From Vandiemenella viatica (taxonomy: Eukaryota; Arthropoda; Insecta; Orthoptera; Morabidae): a stretch of DNA of 64,000 bases. The position numbers and the translations under genes were made by a program. The first letter of the stretch is position 1, and each line of letters starts with the position of its first letter. The stretch is from the NCBI GenBank assembly GCA_031002005.1, contig JARYHS010013630.1:27123112-27187111 (forward strand). The letters run 5' to 3'. The notes under the pieces are model-generated. The model was not told the DNA's origin and made no database searches. It worked only from the letters and a program-made list of their open reading frames with translations. Below, one piece after another: positions 1-11,340 of the stretch.

Positions 1-2917
1 GTAATAGCGCAAAAAACAGAAATCCACTCACCTTATGATGGTAGCGTCGATTTGCATGTTCAGGCTATAACGTGACACCGGCAGTTATTTCCAGCAAGAT
101 GTAACTAGGATGTGCTGGATCTGAGCTGTAGAATACTCTTTCCTCTGAAACTTGGCATAACTCGCCGACAGTTAAATAAGTAGCTTAATTCGCTACGATG
201 TTTATGCACGCAAACTTAAACGTCGCGGACTTGAGCGTAACAACAATAGTAACTCATAAAAAAAGAAAAGTCACACATATATAATTTCCTTGTGGAACAA
301 GGCACGCAAATATTGTATAGGCCAGTGGATATCTGAATTACGCCAGCTGACCTTTATCCACCGCGAACATAGATGCCCGCGGCCGACGGAAAGAGAAATA
401 AGAAATCGCTCAACCACAGCATTTACTTGCAACATAGCAGGACAGTTGCTACGTGAAATACTTTAGATTATTAAAGTAGTGGACATATGTTATCTCTGGT
501 AGATAGTTAAACAGTTGTCTTAGTGAAACGCTGTACAATAAAAGACGGTAATAGGTCGATATTTCTTCCTTACATGTCATAATGGATACGAAATCCAGTT
601 TTTTTTTCCTCAAAGAAATTTGTCTGAGAACAGCTATCAAAATATCAATAGGTAACAATATGAATTTCATGCATAATGACTGCCCATATTTCGATGGACT
701 TTATTCGATTAAAATATATTTGGTGGTTATAATGTGCAAATGTTTATGAATATCATCTCCCAAATCACGTGTTTACAAATTTTGACTGCTGCCCAAACCA
801 CAACCAGTACAATAAACTGTTCTTTTTATTAATTATTGTACGAAATTAAAAAAATGAAATGTTGTTTAGGAAGGTTTTTGTTGTATATAAGTAAGTGAAG
901 CAATGTTTATAAGAAATAAGATGTTACGTTTACCTTATATGCTATTTAATTAATGAAAACATGGAACCAAGAAGTAGTAGTAGTACTTATATGCGACAAA
1001 TGACATCAGTTATTGAAAGCAAAGGGAATTAAAAATAATACATAACCTAATGCAACATGGTGTAAACTATAAAACTGAATCCATTGTCCCCTCAGTTTTA
1101 AGTTTTGTCACATTTTTGCGTAAGAAGCGCGCGTCTGAAGTGCATAATGATCTGTGGTCCGTAAATTTACATTTTTAAAGGTTTTTAATTGTTTGCTCCT
1201 TCTCATGGTACATATAAATCATTAGCTATTTCCGCAGATTTCGATTCGGAGCATTAGCATTAAAAATTTGAAAACACCATCCAAAGTGCTGCGGTAGGTT
1301 TTGCGCGGTTCGCGTTCAAATATAGAGACACACACAGCTTTCTTATAGATTTATAATAGTATAGATTTAACTGGAGTAAAGCCCATTACACGGGGAGCGT
1401 TCGTGGATAGTGACAAATGAATATTGATAACCACATCATTAGTTATAATAAAAAGTATCTTTCTACATAGTAAAATCACGATTTACCCCGAGCTTTATTG
1501 CTGCTTCTTCCACAATAGGCAATGAAAGGTAAACAAAATTCACATTGACTCTGACTCGCAGCAAGAAAATCAACAACGCATGGGTTTTAATGTTTTTTAT
1601 TTGTTTTTTATCACTGCCATAAAGCTTCACGTTGTTTTTTTTATTGAATTTGGTAAAACATTCATAATGTAATTTTGGTCATAGTTTCTGTAACGGCCCA
1701 AGAAATTATACAGATTCCAGGTTATTTAATAGCAGATCACATGGCAATACAATAGTAACTTCTACTGAATTATTGACGACGGAAGTATAGAACCAATAAA
1801 ATCAAAAACAAATTAGGAATCCCAAAAGCTTTTGCTATCCATGTAAAATCAGTTTTATTCCTGGTCCAGGCACAATTCAGCACGATAAATTTGGAACTGC
1901 TTCCACCCGCATTAATTAATACGTTCAGTAACATGGCAGATTAAATGTTTTATAAAACTGATTTCATAGTGAATTATGCTATAACAAAATGCGTCAGTTG
2001 CGATTCATGCCAACTTAACCACAACCTCCACTAATATTGCGTTCAAAAATCATAGCTTCTATTACCCTCATATTAATAACGACGGGCATCGCCCGTGGTG
2101 GTAGTAGGAATTTATTCAAGAAAAGCTTGTAAGGAAACACGAATAATGATCGGGTCTACTGGAGATCGTAATTTTGCCAAAATAACACGTCATAATACTG
2201 CTGTAGTCAATCACAAGACACATTATTTTCAAGCAGTAATTCCGTTGTAATTCAGCATGTACTATTATTTTCAAGCAGAAATTAGGTTGTAATACAGCCT
2301 GGACCGGCATAACACAGTTAAATGTACTTCGGAAAGTATTTCTAGAGGAATCTTGCGTTTGACCACGGTAGTATGATGATGGAAAAGCTTATAAGGAAAA
2401 ACGAATAAGAATCATTTTTAATGATATCTTTCGTTATATGAGTACGTTACTCTGCTTAGATTATCAGAGAATTTGGTTAGGATTTCACATAAATAAATGA
2501 ATTTTACTTTAAATGGCGGAGACTATAATTTCGAAAACTGATAACTTATTTATTTGACTGATACATTTCGCGATTACGTACGTTTCTCCGAGTTTTTAAT
2601 AACCTTAATAGTTTCTTATCGCCTGCCAAAAAAAAATTGTTAGGTTATGGTTTAACCTAGTTCTTATAACTGATACAGATAAAATAGCGTAAAAACAAAA
2701 AGCATCATGAAGGAACGAATGTAATATGGTGGCTGTTGATTGGTGAGTGAAGGCTTGCACGTGACTGTTCTTTAGCCAATAGCTATAGACGACACGCGCA
2801 GTCTCCAGATTAGCATTTTATATAAGAGGATGTCTCAATAATAAATAACGATTACTTATAAAAATAAGTTTTCTATTTCGTACACTGCAAGACGTTAGTA
2901 ATAATGTGATGATATTT
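1..2917. other. Upstream AT-rich DNA without a recognised gene
   Basis: No convincing coding region is visible. Open frames are short, AT-rich and lack family motifs. Short repeats occur between about 2121 and 2410: two copies of a roughly 42-bp unit beginning TATTTTCAAGCAG near 2224 and 2266, and a longer similarity (AAAAGCTTRTAAGGAAA) at 2121 and 2383. A segment near 1338 (GATTTATAATAGTA) recurs near 63024. These look like degraded transposon pieces of unknown class. Confidence 0.5.
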
Positions 2918-4115
2918 TTATTGTAATGCTTTATGGTAGACGATATTTTTTGTTTGATTAGCTGGCGCATAAACAAATAAAGCTGACGGTTTTCCAACGC
3001 GGGAGCAGGCAACATACAACTGTCCATGAGAGAAGCATGGGTTTTCAAGATTAATGCCGCAAACACTCAACGACTGACCCTGGGATTTATTTTTGTTTCG
3101 TAGTGAAAGCAAGACGCACTGCAAAGGGAGCGTGCACAAACCACGTGGCTCGGTCCAGGGGGGGGAGGGGTTGGCTGGAAGGCTACGCTGGGCTACGTGG
3201 GGGGAGGGGGGTTCCGAGCCAGGCCACGTAGCTTTCCTTTCAAAAAATTTTTCACAGTTAAAATGTGGAACAGTACACACAACAGCATGTGAATATTTAT
3301 TTCCCTCAGTGAATTATCTCCTTATGTAATTTACAATCGTCTGACAAGAGAAAACAGTGCAAAATGTCTTCTGGAAACAAAAGGGAAAAAAGCTACGTGC
3401 TACGTGGGGGGGGGGGGGGGGGTAGAGGCAAAAGCCACGTAGGGCTACGTGGGGGGGAGGGGGGGTTCACAGGCGGCCAAAATGGGGCTACGTGGTTTGT
3501 GCACGCTCCCAAATTGCAGTAAATGTTACGTCGGTTGGTACCATTGGGATGCGATGTATCAACACATCTTCTCCCTTATATTTTCCCTTTAGAATGGTTG
3601 CTTTGTTCGCATTATTCAGCAATTTTTTCACTGCTAGCCGTGTGCCATTACAAAGACGCGGTTGGTTGATATTTCGCAACATTATGACCCCAGATCCTAC
3701 TTTTAATTGAAGATTATGAGGCGGCAATCCTGTCAAATCCAGTAAGTTCAAAAATTCTGGTGGATAATTGGCGACATCATCTTGGTTAGTTGCGCAATTA
3801 ACTGATTTGTATGTCCTTAATTCACTGGCAATTTCATTTTGAAATTTATTTAATATACATCCGTGTTTTTGGCAACTGATATAGCTTGTTCGCTGAACCA
3901 AAAATGATCTCTGTAATTTTGAGCGACGTTTGGGAACAGCTTTTGAATGAGCTCGGTTTTTGATTCAGTTAACTGACAAAAATTATCAGGAAATGTAATG
4001 CAGCCAGTCAAAACGTCTACAGGGATTTTGCCATTACCAACGACAATGAGTTGTTTTTAAAATATTTCTCCAGATCGATCATTTTGCAATTCCAAAGATA
4101 ATCCTGACGCGCCTT
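2918..4115 (-). pseudogene. Helitron helicase (PIF1-like) C-terminal remnant
   Basis: Read on the minus strand, this encodes the C-terminal part of the PIF1-type helicase of a Helitron rolling-circle transposon. The segments appear in family order: GNGKIPVDVLTG, LFPNVAQNYRDHFW, YPPEFLNLLDLTGLPPH, MLRNINQPRLCNGTRLAVKK, GEDVLIHRIPM, then SQGQSLSVCGINLENPCFSH and GQLYVACSRVGKPSALFVYA before the stop at 2918. The reading frame is broken by a MITE (3126-3510) and by frameshifts on both sides of it. The Walker A part and the Rep domain are not seen here. The Rep fragment at 34285-35990 lies 30 kb away on the other strand, so the two are separate copies. Inference: dead copy; family assignment is firm. 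Confidence 0.85.
3126..3510. mobile_element. 385-bp GC-rich MITE inserted in the Helitron helicase
   Basis: The element starts GGGAGCGTGCACAAACCACG and ends with its reverse complement, giving inverted repeats of about 24 bp with one mismatch. It is flanked by AAA on both sides (3123-3125 and 3511-3513), a possible 3-bp target duplication. Outside the element, helicase coding sequence resumes on both sides. The interior is rich in TACGTGG and G-runs, including 17 consecutive G at 3406-3422. It has no coding capacity, and the superfamily is not identified. Confidence 0.8.
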
Positions 4116-4651
4116 TGTTTTGTTTTGATTGAGTAGTTTTTATGGGGAAATAAAACTGTTGTTTTTACTATTTTCCTCGCAATTTTTACGTTTTCTCTCT
4201 CCATAAGAACCTTCCTTGTGCATTAACGAAAATATGAAAAAAAAATTAAAAAATAGCTGAATTGGTCGAGCCTTTCTCGAGTTTTGCGCTTAGCAACACA
4301 TTTGGCGATTAATTTTTATTTATATAGATAATTAATTTCTTTTTCACATAAAACATTTGAAATGACACCATTTTTGTCACCCCAACCATAATGGTCAAAA
4401 ATTTCCATTCATATGGTTGCTGGATTTAGCGCCGGATACACGCGCGCACCTAGCCATGTGCTTGTGCTTTATACATAACAGCAAAGCCAGAAATAATTCC
4501 CCCCTCCTCACCTCCCCCCGCCCCCTCACCCCTGTTTATATAGTGTTTACTTTCACCGCGGCCCTCCTTCCTTCAACTTTTGTAAGTGATGTGTCTACTT
4601 TATCTTTCCTTTCCATATTAATACCACTTACCTTTTTGATTTATTATCTTT
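4116..4651. other. No gene seen
   Basis: AT-rich sequence followed by a C-rich stretch near 4500-4560 and no recognisable protein. It may contain further degraded Helitron sequence next to the helicase remnant, but no motif supports this. Confidence 0.4.
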
Positions 4652-5590
4652 TTTAATTCAATTCAAATGCGATGGAGCACATGCTCCGTTGTCAATATCC
4701 CTACGCACCTATTTCTTATTTTTTTCTATGAAATTCTTGGACTGCAATTCTCTTCCTACCTTCTTTTGTGCTTTAAGAATATTCGTCATTTCACTTGGTA
4801 ATTTATTCAAATCTCTGACTCTCGTACTTATGAAGGAATTATTTTCCACTCCGTTGTGACTGAAAATGAGTTGCCAGCTTGTGGCTACGATCATCTCTTC
4901 CCTTTCATGCACTACTCCTTATTTCTCCTCCCATAACCTTCAAATCACCAATATACGACTCTGTACACTCCCGGCACTCTCTTCACCCTCCTCCTATCTT
5001 TCAATGAATCCTAAACCCAGTTTCTTTAACATATCAGTTACTGATTGCGTTCTGCGGTAATTTTCAAGACCAATCTAGCCACCTTCCTTCGAACTATCTC
5101 TAATACCTTTATCTCTTATTCAAGATGTGAGTCCCATACTACACCATATTCAAGAAACCCCTGATACATCCTCTCATCATTCTGATGAAGGAATTTGTGA
5201 AACTTGCCCAATGTGACCGATTTGAGTTTACTTAAATTTCAAATATTCAGCAACCAATTCCTTTCCACTCTATACTTATAAACACCCTTAGGTTTTTTTA
5301 TTTGTGTCTCTATTAGGCTGACGCTCCTTGGCGTTTATCTTCATTCCATATTGACGTAACCAGCTACATATCCTATCCAAGCCACCTAGCAGCGTTTTAT
5401 AGTTTTGATCCTGTTATATATCATTATTTTATATTCAAACCATCCAACTTCGTACTTTAAACCATTAACGCCATCATTCATTAGAATAATGAATAGCGTT
5501 AGTCCCTGTGCTATTATTTGGCATACCAATTTTCTCTCCCACCTCTTTTGATTTACTGCATTTCCTTTACCATTGTTTATCTACAATCAT
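4652..5590 (-). mobile_element. CR1-type LINE 3' fragment (antisense, degenerate)
   Basis: The reverse complement matches the 3' part of the CR1-type LINE at 18240-21425. It carries the late reverse-transcriptase region, a segment corresponding to RDWNKLPREM, the terminal hairpin (GGAGCATGTGCTCC in element orientation, 4672-4685) and an AATTTAAT-type tail at 4652. It is 5' truncated and full of stops. No target duplication was identified. Confidence 0.75.
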
Positions 5591-6168
5591 ATCACTATGG
5601 TTAATTAATATTGTTATTACTATTATTATTTTCCACTCACTAGCAGGCTCTAATCCCATCATACCTGGAAGTGGATTCCCTTTCAGCTTTAGCTAATTGT
5701 TCAAAAAGTACCTACCTCCACTTAAATGTATGACATATTTAGTGTAAACCCATCGCCAAATAGTTTTAGCGGTAGTGATTCTGTAGCGAACTGCGACTAA
5801 ACGAAATTAATTTGACTTACTGTAATTACAAGTGAAAAATGAAGTATATATTTATCTGCTGTGTCAACTATTGATGTTGCATTAGCCTTAAAAGATTTCC
5901 GTTTCGAATATGATTACTGTTTCGTCCATTTCAAGTTAATGATCTGTCGAGTCCTCTTTTGTTGTTTCTCCAAGAAAGATTTTCACCTTCTTAATTATAA
6001 ATCTTCTCACTAAAACAAGTCTCTTACATTAGCACAAATGGGAAAGTATTTATTCTTGATATCCAGAAGTAACGTTATCATGTTAAATGATATTTTTGTA
6101 GCTCTATGTTATTAAGTTAGATTAAGAAGTTTGTTATAGGAAACAATACTGAATCCATTTTATTTATA
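5591..6168. other. No gene seen
   Basis: AT-rich DNA between the CR1 fragment and the pogo-like transposon, with nothing recognisable. Its last two bases (TA, 6167-6168) are one copy of the pogo target duplication. Confidence 0.4.
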
Positions 6169-6512
6169 GAGGAAAGGAGACATATATGGAATACCATTTT
6201 CATTTTGCAAAAAAAGATTTAACAAGTAGTGCTTTTTTAGAAAATGTTTTATTTCTAAATTATTCCAATTACTGTTTTCTAACAAAATATAAAACATTTT
6301 CTATCTAAATTAAAGAGAAACAAACTCCAAAATTAAATGAATAAAAAAGGGGATAAGTCATTAATTCGCAAAAGGGTGACAAATATGGAATACTAAAAAA
6401 GAGTAATATAAACTGTCAAAAACTAAAAAAAATTAGCAAGAAGACAATTCATTATAATATAACAAGTTATATTATCAATTAGAATAGTTCAGATGATTGG
6501 TCTTCCATCAGT

Positions 6513-8342
6513 CTAATCCATACAAAAGTCGCAGACATAGCTTCCACTGGAATACCCAGCACATTGAGTGTGAGCTCATTCATTGCATAACAAGCATTGT
6601 ACCCACTCTTCTCCCATGGAGTCTCCCAGAAAGTTTCCCTCACAAAAAATACAATACGCTGTATCTGAGTTGGGAGTATTTGATTCGGGGATGCTTATCG
6701 TGTCCGATTCATCTTGAACACTGAAATCACTCTCAGCTTCTTTGTCAGAGTCTTCTCTACAAAGTTTCTTCTTAATTATTGTTTTCTTGGTAAATGTTTT
6801 ATTTTTTTTGTTTCTTGTTTTTTGATTTTCAAACTTGTCCTTATTGGTTGTTAATTTCTTCGTTTCTAATTGAAGCTTATATGGTGAAGATGTGACCACC
6901 GTTGATTTTTCTTTTTTTCTTCCTCTGTTAGATTTTTTTGTTTTAAGTATTGGTATGGGGGATATGTCTTGAGGACTCACAATTAATGCAGCTGACGTTG
7001 AAGACTGGTCAGAAGGTGCAGCTTGGAATGTGGAATCGTTTAATTCCAGAGGGTTAGCAGTTGAGCAAGATTGTTTCTCCAGACGTTCTTCACTTGATTT
7101 CGAAGGGGTAACACATTCCATGGAGTCTTCTATCTCCTCGTCTGAATCTGCAGCAAATTCGTAACCTTCAAAAATATTCATGTTTAAAGGATATATTCCA
7201 GTAGTTTTAAAGCCGTTTACAGCATTCGCTCCAGTTTGAACTTTTAGGTAAGCCTTACCGAAAACTTCGCAAAGGTCGACATGTGATAAGGCTCTAGCAT
7301 TAGTTCTAAGCCACAGCCGTATTTCTTCGCTGTATTGGCTTTTTAGAGCACCCATCAGTGTTTTGTCTAGGGGCTGTATTTTGTGGGTGGAATGTGGAGG
7401 TAGGGAAAGTATTGTCACGTTGTTCTGACAGGCTAAGTCGATCACCTCAATATTTTTTGTATGCGTATGGTGCCCATCAAAAATTAATAAAGCGGGATTC
7501 TGTTCTGAGGGTTTCGCTTTCTCAAGAAAATGTTTAAACCACAATGTAAATAAATGGGTTTGGATCCATCCCGAAGGATGGCAAGCAAAAATAGTTCCAG
7601 GTGGAGCTCCTTTGGCCAAGAGTGGGCTTTTTCCTAGGAAAAATAATTAAAGGAGGGATATAAGTTCCACCTGCACTAAAACATAAAACAGCTGTGATAA
7701 GGGATCCTCGTTCAGCTTACGTCAACGTTCCTACTTGACGCTTCCCTCTTGAAGCAATCACCTGAGGTGTTTTGGTTTGTACAACAGATAAACCTGTCTC
7801 GTCCACATTATAGATCATTTCTGGAGAAAAATGTTTCAGTTCCATTTGCTCCTCGAGAAGGTTAAAAAAGATTTTCACGTTATTTTTAGTAAAGCCTTTC
7901 GCTCTTGACACTGAAGTTCCGGTCGGTTTTCTAAAAGAAATGACATTCTTATGGCGCCTTAAAAAGAGTTTCAACCACCCTTTTCCTGCGGTTCCCAGGG
8001 TTTCAAATGGATTTGGGATATTGTTTTTTTTGCTAGCTGATAAGCCATGTTTTGTAAATCTGATCTAGTGAGGCCAAATAATTTGTTTTCCATTGTTAAA
8101 CAATATTCTACTAAAGCCTTTTCTAGATAATCTCGTAATATTGTTTTCTGTCCTAAACGAGGTTCGTATGTAGTCATGTCTTTTTTTTGGCACATTCTGA
8201 AAAAGGGAGTTCGCGGAACATAAAAATGTTTAGACGCCCGTAAATATCCCCAATTTTTGTCTTTCACATAATCTACCGCCTTCTTAATTTTCTCCTCGTT
8301 CCATGTCTGTCTTTTCTTTTTCTTGCACTTTTCTCTCTCCAT
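6513..8342 (-). pseudogene. Pogo/Tigger-like DDE transposase with C-terminal PHD finger, broken
   Basis: This would catalyse cut-and-paste transposition of the surrounding element. From the start at 8342 come a basic N-terminus and a pipsqueak/CENP-B-type helix-turn-helix region (RQTWNEEKIKKAVDYVKD), then the DDE_1 catalytic core with all three acidic motifs: [16 protein letters not shown] and HKIQPLD. A serine/lysine-rich tail follows, then a C4HC3 PHD-like zinc finger (YCIFC, QCLLC, AHTQC, YVCDFC). Breaks seen: a frameshift in an A-run near 8020, an in-frame TAA near 7710, a frameshift near 7625, and a TGA at 6576-6578 replacing the Trp expected between the second cysteine pair and AHTQC. 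The likely final stop is at 6513. All lesions look like post-insertion decay. Confidence 0.88.
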
Positions 8343-8378
8343 CCCTAAAAATAAAAATTACATTTTAGAAAATGGTAT

Positions 8379-8440
8379 ACAAATATGGAATAGTATTCCA
8401 TAATTGTCGCCCCTCTAGTATTCCATAATTGTCGCCCTCT
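8379..8440. repeat. Subterminal transposase-site-like repeats of the pogo element
   Basis: Two direct copies of TATTCCATAATTGTCGCCC (8394 and 8419) follow an inverted copy, making a perfect 19-bp palindrome TATGGAATAGTATTCCATA at 8384-8402. Further copies lie at 8727 and 8746 near the right end, and inverted copies at about 6183 and 6374 near the left end. Inference: binding sites for the helix-turn-helix domain of the transposase. Confidence 0.7.
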
Positions 8441-8770
8441 GTACATTCACTTTGGAAGGTTATAACAATGGTTCCATCAAACAAAACGTGAAGCACATTT
8501 ATGCTAAAATAATCTACAAAGTGTGCTCTATTAGCCCACATTATTAACAAAAACCAAGAAATATAGGTTAAATATAAAAAATAATTAGGCAAGTATGACT
8601 TACCAAAGTTTTCTCAGTCCAAAAAATGAAAAATAACTCGTCCTGAAAGCGGTGTTAAGCCTATTGGCGCACAGACTAGACTGAGTTTCCGCAAGGGTGC
8701 AGCACATAGGAGAGGGGAAACCGACCTATTCCATATTTGTACCCCTATTCCATAATTGTCTCCTTTCCTC

Positions 8771-9195
8771 TACTCAATCGAAAGAAGCTCGCTTGTGATT
8801 GAAATCGTCAAATACTTGAAGAAGACATGCTTTTATAAAGTTTAAATCAGGTAGGCTTTTTATAAAAAATACATTTTTTGTTTGTTTTAATTTTTGACCC
8901 AATTACTGCATTTTTTGTGTTGAAAAATATTTGAAATACGACTATTTACCTTTATGACTTCACAAATTGACACATAAATTTCTTTGCGGGGAAAAAAAAA
9001 GCTGCTCATTGGTATAACAAAAATCTTTGAAACAGAGATATTCATTATGTGAAAGGTATATTTATCCAGCGGTGAAACACTGCTGAGTTGCTTGCAATCT
9101 ACAAATTCTGGTTTCGAGTAAGGTTAAGGTATTACTAAGAGAAAAATTAAACTTCATGTTCACTCTGTCGTATTAGTTCTATTACGGTCATAACC
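8771..9195. other. Presumed promoter / 5' UTR region of the SLC36 gene
   Basis: AT-rich sequence between the pogo element and the putative start codon of the transporter. No protein or clear core promoter motif can be assigned. The transcription start should lie here or, if a non-coding first exon exists, further upstream. Confidence 0.35.
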
Positions 9196-9266
9196 ATGCC
9201 GAAACCAGCCGATTACGAAGCTACTTTGGAGCAGTTATTCTCGCAACGCGAAGAAAAGCCGATAAG
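9196..9266 (+). CDS. SLC36-type amino-acid transporter, putative coding exon 1
   Basis: The exon starts with ATG in the context TAACCATGCC and encodes a short hydrophilic cytosolic N-terminus (MPKPADYEATLEQLF..., 23 codons plus two bases), ending AG before a GTAAAT donor at 9267. The split codon is completed by the first base of the next exon, giving Ser and reading KPISDFESF into the conserved membrane core. This fits the family pattern of a short variable N-terminus before a DFETLTHLLK-like sequence. Support comes from the phase match, plausible splice signals and position 1.1 kb upstream. The N-terminus itself is too variable to recognise, so this assignment is less secure than the later exons. 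Confidence 0.6.
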
Positions 9267-9756
9267 GTAAATGCATTCTAAACAGTGCTTAGATATTCTA
9301 TAATAAATTTTCTTGCCAGTGAAGGCTATGAAAAAGCCTGAACATATTTTCTTCCACGTCGTTTCTACTTTTTTGTTAAATTTTAGATCTTTTTTTGCAG
9401 TGTTCGCCACTCTGATTAGTCAGGGGAGGTTGTTTCTCGAGACTGTAGTTGCTTATTATCCAAGTTGATCAGCGTTGGTGTGGTGCATCCCTACTAAGGA
9501 TCAATACTATGATTCACAACTGTGTAATAAGTCGCGCATGTAGAAACTAGTGTTTTCTAAATTATTTTTTTACTGTCCAACTGGCATCAGTTATTTATTT
9601 ATTTCATGTATGTAAAGCAGAAACTTAAGTATAGAAAAACAGATCTGTAAAAGTACACTTCCTAATTTATTCCTAAAGTAACCTCCCCACAAACATTTTA
9701 AGTCACAAATAATAAAAAAAACATGATTGATGGAAAAGTTCATTTACAGTAAGAGA

Positions 9757-9880
9757 TTTTTTTTTACGCCTCGTTAACGTCGAGGTTATTAGAGGCGGGA
9801 AAAGACCCAAATCTGATCTGGATACCAGGACAGGGTTCGAACCTGCGTCCTACCGAATCCCACCATTCTCGGTATTAAGG
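9757..9880 (-). mobile_element. tRNA-derived SINE fragment
   Basis: In intron 1. The reverse complement has a polymerase III B box (GGTTCGAACCC-like, 9836-9847 region) and ends with the family tail ACGAGGCGTAAA plus an A-run (T-run on the + strand, about 9759-9768). It is the same family as the complete copy at 48418-48659, but shortened internally. Confidence 0.7.
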
Positions 9881-9907
9881 GAACATTAAAAGATAGCCTT
9901 TGCCGTG

Positions 9908-10301
9908 GATTCTACGATAACCGTGGAGTCGCAATTTGATGGTGAATTCTTATGTAACTTGACGAGACAACTCGAAAGTAAAGATTTTTTTTTTGGTTAG
10001 GGTTAGATCCGACCTGGAGCAGAAAACAAAAATCACCAAAATTTCCACCACTGCACGGAGGAAATGCACTATAGGTATTTTATTTTCTTCCTAGTGGTTG
10101 TTGTTAGTTTGAAATACGGCCTGGACCAGAAGAAATGTCACCAAAAGCACAAAGAACTATACCTATAACTGTTTTTTAACATGCTATATCTCGAAAACCA
10201 AACGAGATATAAAAAATATTTATTATTTATTTTCTATCTGTTTCGTCGAGTTCTACAAGAATTCATCATCAGATTGTGGCGCCACGGTAATGATAGAACT
10301 G
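9908..10301. mobile_element. MITE with about 60-bp terminal inverted repeats
   Basis: The left arm (ATTCTACGATAACCGTGG..., through TGGTGAATTCTTATGTAACT to GACGAGACAA) and the inverted right arm (10240-10301) match at roughly three quarters of positions over about 60 bp. The interior includes the palindrome ATATCTCGAAAACCAAACGAGATAT-like sequence at 10186-10210. A relative of the right two-thirds lies at 59095-59320. There is no coding capacity. It sits just upstream of transporter exon 2. Confidence 0.65.
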
Positions 10302-10398
10302 CCATTTTAACTTAAGCGCTCTTAGTTTGATCCCAGTTTTTCTCATTAAAGCGTCAGAACATAGGCTCGGTTGTTCATTGTGCCATTTGCTTTTACAG

Positions 10399-10671
10399 TG
10401 ACTTCGAGTCTTTCACTCATCTGTTGAAGGCGGCGCTGGGAACGGGTATCCTGGCGATGCCGATAGCTTTCCTCAACGCTGGTCTGGTGCTCGGCACGTT
10501 TGGAACATGCCTTGTCGCGTTGATCTGTACGCACTGCGCATACATCCTGGTGCAATGCGCCCACGAGTTGTACTACCGCACCAAGAAGAGCCAGATGAGC
10601 TTCGCGGACGTCGGGGAGATATGCTGCGTCAACGGACCAGAATGGGCCAAGTCGTACGGCTTCTGCATGAG
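10399..10671 (+). CDS. SLC36-type proton-coupled amino-acid transporter, exon 2 (TM1-TM2)
   Basis: This exon encodes the start of the membrane core of an SLC36/PAT (pathetic-like) transporter, a family that moves small amino acids with protons across plasma or lysosomal membranes. It follows the acceptor TTGCTTTTACAG. The product begins DFESFTHLLKAALGTGILAM and includes the family signature GTGILAMPIAF in the first helix, then a second hydrophobic helix (TFGTCLVALICTHCAYILVQ) and a loop ending EWAKSYGFCM. It ends two bases into a codon at CATGAG before a weak donor (GTCACA). Codons are GC-richer than the surrounding DNA, as expected for conserved host sequence. No stop interrupts it. Family assignment is firm; substrate is unknown. 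Confidence 0.93.
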
Positions 10672-10734
10672 GTCACACATCATTAATACCGATATTCACT
10701 AAGCTTGGGATTAAAATTAGAAAGTATAAATAGT

Positions 10735-10920
10735 GAACAAAATTTTCTCAGGTAACTAGTCGAGTTAGTCCATCCATCAAACAAGAAGTTTCGGTGGTCA
10801 TAACCTCTGCCGCCAATTTCAAGTGACAGTCACCTGACAATGGCGGCAGAGCTATGACCGCCGAAACGTCGTGTTTGATCGATGGACTAACTCGGCTAGT
10901 TACCCGAGAAAATTTTATTC
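10735..10920. repeat. Foldback palindrome (about 90-bp arms) in intron 2
   Basis: The left arm (10735-10825) is nearly the exact inverse of the right arm (10828-10920); both include AAAATTTTCTC, GAGTTAGTCCATC and the GTTTCGG/CCGAAAC core. The element begins 64 bp after the exon 2 donor. It resembles foldback elements with a CGAAACGTCG core such as the one at 26105-26254, but the remaining sequence differs. Confidence 0.85.
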
Positions 10921-11105
10921 ATTTTAACGCCGAGAAAACCTCCAGTCTCATATATGTTGAAAGCGTAAAAATCAAGTCAAATTTCAACAAATCTATTTTC
11001 GGTTTGGTAGTTGAGTTAATGTTACCTTCCTGTCAGCATAAAAGTTCGAGTAGTAAAAGAAATTTTTATATCAAAATCATTGTATGTAACTCAAGGAAAC
11101 TGGAT

Positions 11106-11340
11106 TGTAGACTTTTTCTTCCCCTAAAGCCCTTTCGTCTTGACGTCGAGGTAGCCTGTAGAAGAAAGGTGCTAGGAACTCGAAGGAACTGAAACGACCG
11201 TCCGCGATTTCCTGGAGTGATTTCAGGAAACGATGGAGTACTGAAATCTGGATGGCCGGATCAGGAATTATTCCGCGTCGTCCAAAATCAGAGACTCGAG
11301 TTTGAACCGCTTGCTCTCCAGGCTCGATAGGATTGTAGTG
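11106..11340 (-). mobile_element. tRNA-derived SINE, degraded copy
   Basis: The segment TTTCCTGGAGTGATTTCAGG followed by AAATCTGGATGGCCGG and a decayed B box (GAGTTTGAACC) aligns with the intact SINE at 48418-48659. The family tail (CGTCTTGACGTCGAGGT) is at the left end. It is an older copy without a visible target duplication. Confidence 0.65.

Larger units (their letters stand above)
6169..8770 (-). mobile_element. Complete pogo-like (Tc1/mariner superfamily) DNA transposon
   Basis: The left end GAGGAAAGGAGACA and the inverted right end TGTCTCCTTTCCTC form terminal inverted repeats that continue into ATATGGAATA/TATTCCATAA. The element is flanked by TA on both sides (6167-6168, 8771-8772), the target duplication expected for pogo/Tc1/mariner. 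It contains one transposase gene on the minus strand, with stops and frameshifts. Near both ends the motif TATTCCATAWTTGTC recurs in several copies. The length of about 2.6 kb suits an autonomous pogo/Tigger-type element that has been inactivated. Confidence 0.9.
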
